NCBI RefSeq assembly: GCF_947172395.1 | Contig: NC_069104.1 | Coordinates: 8,769,355 to 8,833,354, forward strand | Direction: 5' to 3' | Length of the DNA stretch: 64,000 nucleotides | Source: Bicyclus anynana | Lineage: Eukaryota; Arthropoda; Insecta; Lepidoptera; Nymphalidae | Made by a program: the position numbers and the translations under genes | Notes under the pieces: generated by a model | Databases searched by the model: none | What the model saw: only the letters and a program-made list of their open reading frames with translations | What the model was told of the DNA's origin: nothing | Shown here: piece after piece, positions 56,961-64,000 of the stretch | Position numbering within the stretch: position 1 is the first letter of the stretch | How the letters are laid out: each line of letters starts with the position of its first letter

Positions 56961-59900
56961 CGATCATTATTTTATGATTGTTATGATTTATGGTGAAGTG
57001 AAGTTATCCGTTGAGCGCGTGGAGCGGGATTTAAAAATTGACAATTTATTACCGTTTTAAACGTTTCAGACTAGACTAGTAGCTCAGTAGTAGAGTTGTT
57101 ATTAAGCTCTCGATAAGTAACTCTATATTAAATCAAATGTATAATATTTAATATGTTTTCGCGGATTATATTTAGTTAAAAATTACCTATTAGGTCTATT
57201 ATGTAGTTTAATATTATAGAAGTAACTACATCTAAACTGGGTTGGTATGTACTAAGTTGTACCTATTTCAAGGTTTTACGAATTTAATGAAAGTTACAAT
57301 AATTAATTGATAATGTCTATTTTTATTGATTGATTTACGAAAGTATTAAAAAAATCATTTTTATGCCATTTAACTTCCTAGTTTTATTATTTTATTTTTT
57401 TTACTTTATATGATTAATATAATATTAAATCACTGATAGGTGTTTTTATTTTTATTGATGAATGTCTTATTTTTTTAAGAAAATAAAAACCATTGCTAAA
57501 ATAATAATAAAATTACTTATTATTAATTAAATAACATCATTAAATATATTTCTTATTCTAATATAACATACGCTCTATAGGTACCTGTTTAATAATTTTT
57601 TAAAAGAACATAAACTGCTACCAACATAAATTACAATTCATAATATTTAAATTACTAAATCAATTCACCCCATATTGTCCAATATACCTACTCGTAGGCA
57701 CCTACTTGCGCTCCTAAATGTGTAACACAATGTATGTATAGAGCTACCCGCACCCTACTTATAAATGTACCCCTAAAGCTCTACCGGTCGATCATGCGTA
57801 AAGGGCGGAGAAGGGATGCTAAGGGAAGAGCATCGGTACTTTAACCCTAACCAATTCAATATAGCTATATACAACCCAATCGAAAACGAATTTTTATGAA
57901 AAAAAACGGCAATTAACCCTCAAAAAGCTCTGTATGTTTTAATTCAATACTGACCTCTAGCGTGAACTATGAGAACATAAAGTTTCTTGCTGTAACGCTT
58001 CCTGAAATACACACAAGTAGCATGTCCGCGGTCAGATTTGATTCCGATCGAAGCGAAACTATTCACGGTGAATGTTTTAACTTAATTTTCACTTAAACTA
58101 TACACTTTTTCACTTTATGCACAAACACTTTCATCAACTAAAGTCGTCTATATTTAGTAAACAACAATTTGTGTGTAAATACTGTAGCAGGAATAATATT
58201 TACATCACTTTCAGTGCACTGGTGTTGGTGCGTGAAACTGTAGTAGCGAGACTGGCGAGTGGCGAGAAGGCGGCGCGCATGCCGCAAGGGACACGGTGTA
58301 AATATAAAAATGGACAAACTCCCCTTCTGGGGGCTCACCCGGATGAATCACTGTAAATTACTACAGCTTTTCGTATCGTGTCGAGATTTACAACGCGATT
58401 AGACGTAATAAATCGATAGAGCAAGTTTGTACTTTCAATGAGTTGCGACACGTTTTTCAAATTTAAGCGGTCTTGAATTTCAATGTTAACTTCCGTGTAG
58501 CGTTCAACAAAATATTGATCGACGCGACTCCCTCCGTCTGTGGACATTTTTCACTGAGACTGATTTTAGGAAGGCGGATAATCGCTGTAGATCAGCCGCT
58601 TGCTATCCGTATTGTGTCCAAATGTAAGCCAGACCCTCGGAGAGCAGGTAGAAATTTTTTGTGTTATTTGGGTCGCCAGCTAGAGTAGGTAGGTAAAAAA
58701 ATAATAATTCGTATACCTAAATCTTGTCCCCTGAGTCATAACTATTAAAAACAACAGCCGAGTGCAATATTAAAATATAAAAAAATATGACACAGTGTAC
58801 CCACTCGTAGGTCGTTAGTCCGTTCAACTCGAAAGGGTTAAAAATAAAGTTTTAACAGCAACTCCTTCAAAATTAATTATTTGAAATAAAGATTTGTTTT
58901 TTTAATGTTCACGACTAAATGTAGAGATCGGTTTTCGTGTACCCCTAAATAATTTGCATTCTAAATAAGTTTGAATTTTATATTTGCTCTCAAAATATGA
59001 ATCAATTTCGCATACTTGTAAATAACAGTTTCCCATCAGAGAATCTATTTATTTATAATGATAAATAGATTTTCTATCTAGAATAATGAGTATTTTAACT
59101 GTTTATAATTAAATTAAAATATGTAGTTGAAATATCAAGTATTTATTAACCCCCAGACGTAAAAAAAGGGGTGTTATGAGCATAACGGATGAAGCGATTT
59201 CAATTTAGTTTTATTTGTATATATAAGGGGACTTACGGGTGAGTGTTCTTAGATATGTTTGATGAAAATCGGTTGAGCCGTTTAAAAGTTCTGGGGGTTG
59301 AAAGTTGGGAAGAATCACCGCATGTCTGCAAATATACTCGAGTGGGGTCTCAAAATAAAGTGCACTGAAAGATAATATTGATTACTTGATCTAGAGAGTA
59401 ATTAATAATTTTATGACCTTATGGGGTTTTTTTATAATTTTACATTTTATGTTATTTCAGTTAGGGACCTACATCATATAATTACTATATTTTTATGCGG
59501 ATGTAGGTACCCATTAAATTGCGTATTTGTATGAATCCGTTAAACTCAAAAAATACTGAACGAATTTTCCCACGCTTTTTACCAATGAACGGAGAGATTT
59601 GATCGGTTTAGGTGGTTTAGGTTTAAGTACATGGGCAGGTACTCGTAGAATTCATTACGTTTTTTTGTAAATTTCTGGTTTATGGTGTTGTGGGGGTAAT
59701 CTCCGGATCTACTGAATCGATTTGAAAATTATTTTACCACTAGAGAGCCACGTTATAGTGTCATGGGCATAGTGTCATATTTTATTTCCGTATTCCCACA
59801 GTAACGGGAAATACGCGAGTGAAACCCCGAGGCGTCTGCTAGTAATATAAACAGGTAAAGTTCATGGTGTTGTAGAGCAATATATTAGGGTAATCTCCGG

Positions 59901-62900
59901 ATCTACTTAACCGATTTAGAAAATTGTTTTAGCACTAGTAGGCCATGTTATTTGTGAGTGTCATAGGCTATATTTTATCCCCATATTTAATATCTAAACC
60001 TAATATTTAAACCGCGGGTGATAGTAAAAGTAAACGTATTTATAACATTTGCTCGTAAAGTATAGCTTATTTCACCAATTTCAATATCGTAATGTATCTC
60101 ATTACGCACACGTAAACTATCTATATCTATATCTACGCTTATATTAAAACTGGTCAACAAACTTTATAATAATACGAGTAGTATAGATTTACGCATAAAT
60201 AAAGATGGATGGTCCACCGTCCAACTCATGGTACATACTCGTATGTACCATACTAAAGTGCTTAACGTGAACCTACTAGCTTTAGATGAGCCATACCATA
60301 CGTCCAAAGCTTCCAACAGATTACGTATGTCAATATTATGGGAAGGTTGTGATATTTTGAAACAAAACCGACAACCATGGAATATTTAATTACCTTCTTT
60401 CTTGCAAAATAAAATCGGACCACTAATTAATAAGGTACATACCCGCTATATGTTCTGTGTCTATTGAATATAGGGTAGGTGTGGTACCTAAAGCTAAATG
60501 TAATGGAGAATGTTCACTATTTTTAAATGTTAGCTTTCTGTATTCTCCGTTGAAAACAAAAAATACTCGTGAAAGAATTATTTCGATACGTTAATTAATT
60601 CCCGAGTTATAGAATTTTAAAGTGAGCGCGTGGTGATCAGCTCGCTTTTAACGCCGTGACGTCATCATACAATATTTGCTCGCCTGTTATAGGCAATTTC
60701 GTACTTCTGATTTACCTACAGACGAACTAATGGGTAGAATTAAATTGTTTTTTTTTGTGTTGAAAAGCCCGTTTATCGAGGAACGCTATAAGCTACATAA
60801 CATCACGCTACGACCCATAGGAGCAAAGCACCGATCAAAAATGTGGTTTCGTCGTCGGCTAGTCTTCTTAATATATAAATGCGAAAGGCCATTCTCACGA
60901 AATCTTGAAAACCGCTTGACGCTTTCAAAGATGAAATTTGGGAGGGAGGTAGTCTTTAGTTAGTAGGTTTCTGCTAATAATGGATTTTCGATAGGGCCGG
61001 ATCAAAGAGGTCTAGAGGCTCTCACAAGTTTGTATGAAAGTCTTTTACTTAATATGCTACTTAGCAGGAAGGTGTTATTTAGCAGGAATTATATCAAATT
61101 TTGACTCTATTCCCTCTCCCAAAGGCACCATGCTGATTTTCGTGATAGAATATCCCAAAACCTTCTCGTAGTATGAACTTAAATCGTGATAAGTTTCATT
61201 TGAATATTATGTTTCAGCGTGTTAAGCGGTCGACAAAAAGACGGACAGACATTCAGACAAAATGTCTGAAAAAAAAATCACGAAGATCTGGCTATTGCAG
61301 GTTTTCAATCTGTACAAAGGAAAATGCCGTTTGTTGATACTTTTAATAATATAAGTATACTTAATTAAATTAAATATAATTTTAAATAAATGGAATAAAA
61401 AATTACATATATGGAATAAAGTTCCGTACCACAGGTTCAGACGCAGACGCCAAAGCCAAATCAAACCATTATCAAACTCGAAGCGACGCGAAACGTTGCA
61501 ACCGAAGACAGGAAAAGAAATAGACAACGGATTGGCGTACTGTGGTAAGTCAAAAGCATGGAATGGTCAAAAATTATTCAATTTTTTTATGATTTAACAC
61601 AAAATATCAGACGCCTCAACTCGTTTTGTTATGTCTACGAATAAGTTGGTTTCTTTCTTGAGGAAATGCGGTGGGTTAAATGACAAATAAACTTTTTGGG
61701 TCTGAAAAAACGGCATGACACTGGTGATACCCAATAACGAATCACCTATAAATTAATTACAGTGTCCACGCATACGTTGTTTCAAGTATAATCGATAGAG
61801 GGAAAATCCTTCGAAATCCTCAGAAACAGCTTCAATTTTGATGATTTATTTTTGTTAAGTTTGTTTTTTGATATTATTTGATATCAGAAAAATTTTAGAG
61901 TGGGGACGGAATGATTTATATTGTTTAAGCAATGTTCATGCAATCAAATTTATATAATATTCATTCAATATTTATATAATAAATAATTAAAAAAAAATAT
62001 TCTACCGACTTCAAAAACACACATAAAATAATAAGCAAAACAAAACATTTTCATTTATCTACTGATCACTTTGAAGGTGTCAAGGCTAGATAATTAATCG
62101 TCCTCTGTTTTCCTATCCTAAGGGTTGGAATTGTTTTTGCAAAAGGACCAACTTCAATATATATTCTTTTTAATAATAAAAGTAATATCAAAATTGGACC
62201 ACACAATTAAAAGTTATGCTTGGTTTTACATTAAAATTAAAGGGTAAACAATCAATTATCGCTTGTTTTTTACCCCAGTATTTTTTTCAAATGTGCTTGT
62301 TGCAACAGATGAAATTATGAAGGCGTTTTTGCCAATGATAATTTATTTTATACTATACCTAGGTAGGTTACGTCCCTACAAAATAACCGCAAAAAGTGGT
62401 CCTAATTTAGCTACACCACTGAGCGGTCACATGCACAATTTTATCTTTAATTCCATTTATGTATATATAGTTTTTACACTTCCTGAACAGCCTCAGTTTC
62501 GATGCGCTAGTGCCCTATCTTTAGTATAAAATATCATTGGTTTTGTTTTTGCAAATCCTGAGGTCGTCTGACAACTTATTAATGATCAATGTCTGAGAAG
62601 CTGACATGGGATGGATACTATATATTTGTCTATTAATTTAATTATCTACGATTCGTCACAGATAAGTATTTATGGTCACAGTTCATTATGTAAGCACACT
62701 AACTACACGCACACGCTCTACACTCCGTAAGGCCGAGAATGTAGAGTACAACAGCTGTGATTAAACAGTAAAACTAAAATCTTTCGTAAATTGTCAAGAG
62801 CCTTTTCGTAGTCAATGCTCGTTTGAAGGGATAAATTCATATTATGTGGAGTCCACGCCGCATTCACACCATAAGATTACACGACGTAAATTCGCGCCGA

Positions 62901-63206
62901 GAGTGTAATGAAAAAATATTGTTTAAAAATGTTGTTTATGGTTCATAGAACGTCGGTTTTAATTAAACATAATCTGTGGTTTGTAATTGGCGCCAAACTT
63001 TGACGTAAAACGCTGTTGTTAAAAAAATTTACGTTTGTGGTTTGCCATAAATTTTCATTACCGTTTTTGTGAATTGTAATTTGTAATTCGTGTTTAAAGT
63101 TGAAAAATTCATTGAATCTAAGTACCTACATAGTTTTATTATATCGTACATATAAGTAAAGACATTTATTTGAAAACTTCACTCAACAATTAACGATTTT
63201 TAAACC
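56961..63206. other. Intergenic region, repeat-rich
   Basis: Apart from the possible exon at 58336-58547, no gene is supported. It holds AT-rich plain sequence (57.1-57.7 kb), a common dispersed unit with aaaggggtgttatgagcataacgg (59150-59340), family-C copies at 59520-59842 and 59860-60020, a further family-C-like fragment at 60700-60860, and a gacggacagacattcagac fragment near 61238. The open frame at 60676-60963 lies over the repeat and is rejected. Confidence 0.55.
58336..58547 (-). CDS. Possible first coding exon of an unrecognised gene
   Basis: On the minus strand an ATG in good context (gaaaaATGtcc) opens 70 codons, MSTDGGSRVDQYFVERYTEV.. to ..IYSDSSG, ending at an acceptable donor (CCGG|GTGAGC at 58336). 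The composition is balanced and protein-like (Asp, Glu, Arg, Val, Leu). The sequence TCAGTCTCAGT just upstream resembles an insect initiator. I do not recognise the peptide and found no matching second exon before trx exon 1. It could be an upstream exon of trx, a separate small gene or chance. Confidence 0.3.
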
Positions 63207-63562
63207 ATGCCTACTGAAGTACTGCCGCTGTTAAAATTCACACGCCTCAGTGAAAATGCTTACCCACCAGTAAAAGGTTCTGAAAAAGCAGCTGGTTTTG
63301 ATTTAAAAAGGTATTTCTTTGAATGCTAATCTGACCATTAGCATGACCGTTATATTTGGAAATGAGGTTTTCACAGGTTAATTATTACCTATATTGTAAT
63401 TGATATTATTAAAATTCGTTTTCAGCGCGTATGATTACACTGTGGCTGCACGCGGCAAGGAATTGGTAAAGACAGATTTGCAAATAGAGTTGCCTTCAGG
63501 TTGCTATGGCAGAGTTGCTCCTAGATCTGGATTAGCTGTTAAAAATTTCATTGATGTTGGAG
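63207..63562 (+). CDS. dUTPase: dUTPase (dUTP pyrophosphatase), first two exons, truncated by window end
   Basis: Exon 1 is 63207-63310 (MPTEVLPLLKFTRLSENAY.., ending GFDLK), donor GTATTT. Exon 2 is 63426-63562 (SAYDYTV.. to ..FIDVGG), donor GTAAAT in phase 1. Motif 1 (AAGFDLKSAYDY) and motif 2 (GRVAPRSGLAVKNFIDVG) of the trimeric dUTPase family are present. LPSGCYGRVAPRSGLA is almost identical to human DUT. The enzyme hydrolyses dUTP to dUMP and pyrophosphate, limiting uracil in DNA and feeding dTMP synthesis. About 80 residues are in the window; motifs 3-5 must follow beyond 64000. No transit peptide precedes this ATG, so this would be the nuclear/cytosolic form. Confidence 0.94.
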
Positions 63563-64000
63563 GTAAATATTGGTTTTAATATCATATATGCGAAAGTGCT
63601 TGTTTGAGTTAATGTTTCTCAGTAACTACACCATCAATCATCAGATGATGAACTACATTCTGTGTGACGGAAGCCTTCAGCAATAGTTATTAGTTAGTGT
63701 TCATTGAATTGAAACTCTAATCTTTGTCTGTTCCTTTATGTTTGATTAGTAGATGCCCAGTTTCATTCCTGTAGAAATATGGAACATAGCCAATGACACT
63801 CACAAATAATGTGACTTTCTATTGGTAAAAATTATGTATAAAATATGATTTTTAATGAATTTTAAAGAAATTTCAAAAAAATAACTTTTAGTTTAAACTT
63901 TGCTTTGCCAAGTGAAATGGAAAAACCTCAAAATTTTTGTGTTCAATTCTGTTTGAGTTAAGTAACTTTGCAATTTAGACACTATATATATACTTTTACC
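63563..64000 (+). other. Start of dUTPase intron 2
   Basis: Non-coding sequence after the GTAAAT donor. At 63590-63830 are family-C-like phrases (cagtaactacaccatca.., ..cctgtagaaatatggaacatagccaatgacactcac), suggesting an old element. No acceptor with dUTPase motif 3 is reached before the window ends. Confidence 0.5.

Noticed and set aside
60676..60963. 95-codon plus-strand frame
   Set aside because: Overlaps a family-C-like repeat (cccgtttatcgaggaacgct..gtcgtcggctagt); no protein signature.

Overview
The window is nuclear DNA of an insect, almost certainly a moth or butterfly. It is AT-rich, with intron-rich genes whose splice sites can be read directly. The non-genic DNA is crowded with short tRNA-derived SINEs, hairpin MITEs and truncated non-LTR retroelements of the kinds common in lepidopteran genomes. 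I rebuilt the gene models by following GT..AG junctions and reading phase across them. In every multi-exon model below, the phases agree at each joined junction.

Layout, left to right: (1) 1-5.6 kb is repeat-rich and has no gene I can support. (2) 5,666-9,155 (+) holds the last two exons of a Ly6/three-finger, probably GPI-anchored protein; its signal-peptide exon is not found. (3) 9,379-14,727 (-) is a complete seven-exon CCDC174 (DUF4078) gene. (4) 15,818-19,161 (+) is a complete three-exon E2 enzyme, Ubc6/Rad6 (151 aa), head-to-head with CCDC174. (5) 21,462-24,632 (-) is a single-exon REXO1-type DEDDh 3'-5' exonuclease (1056 aa). (6) 25,544-27,025 (+) is a complete three-exon Tctex-type dynein light chain (115 aa), head-to-head with REXO1. 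(7) 31,748-56,243 (-) is a complete thirteen-exon trithorax (KMT2A-class) histone H3K4 methyltransferase of 4419 codons; one 9.5-kb exon carries 72% of the protein. (8) 56.3-63.2 kb is mostly repeats, with one possible unidentified exon near 58.4 kb and a possible solo LTR near 56.8 kb. (9) From 63,207 (+) come the first two coding exons of dUTPase, cut by the window end.

This is a compact cluster of housekeeping and chromatin genes: ubiquitin conjugation, RNA processing, motor light chain, epigenetic memory and nucleotide hygiene. Two pairs are head-to-head with about 0.9-1.1 kb between start codons, and two are tail-to-tail. No operon-like or novel multi-gene system is visible. The most interesting material is the trx protein (menin-, Taspase1- and WDR5-type motifs, a very long Asn/Met/His-rich segment, two unusually GC-rich exons, an enlarged SET-domain loop). 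Also notable are SINE ends lying directly against splice sites, and a palindromic MITE carrying a CTCF-like core motif.

Limits: gene names rest on recognised domains and remembered family features, not a database search. UTR ends, transcription starts and repeat family names are inferred. Repeat families are given working letters (A-D) because I cannot check official names.
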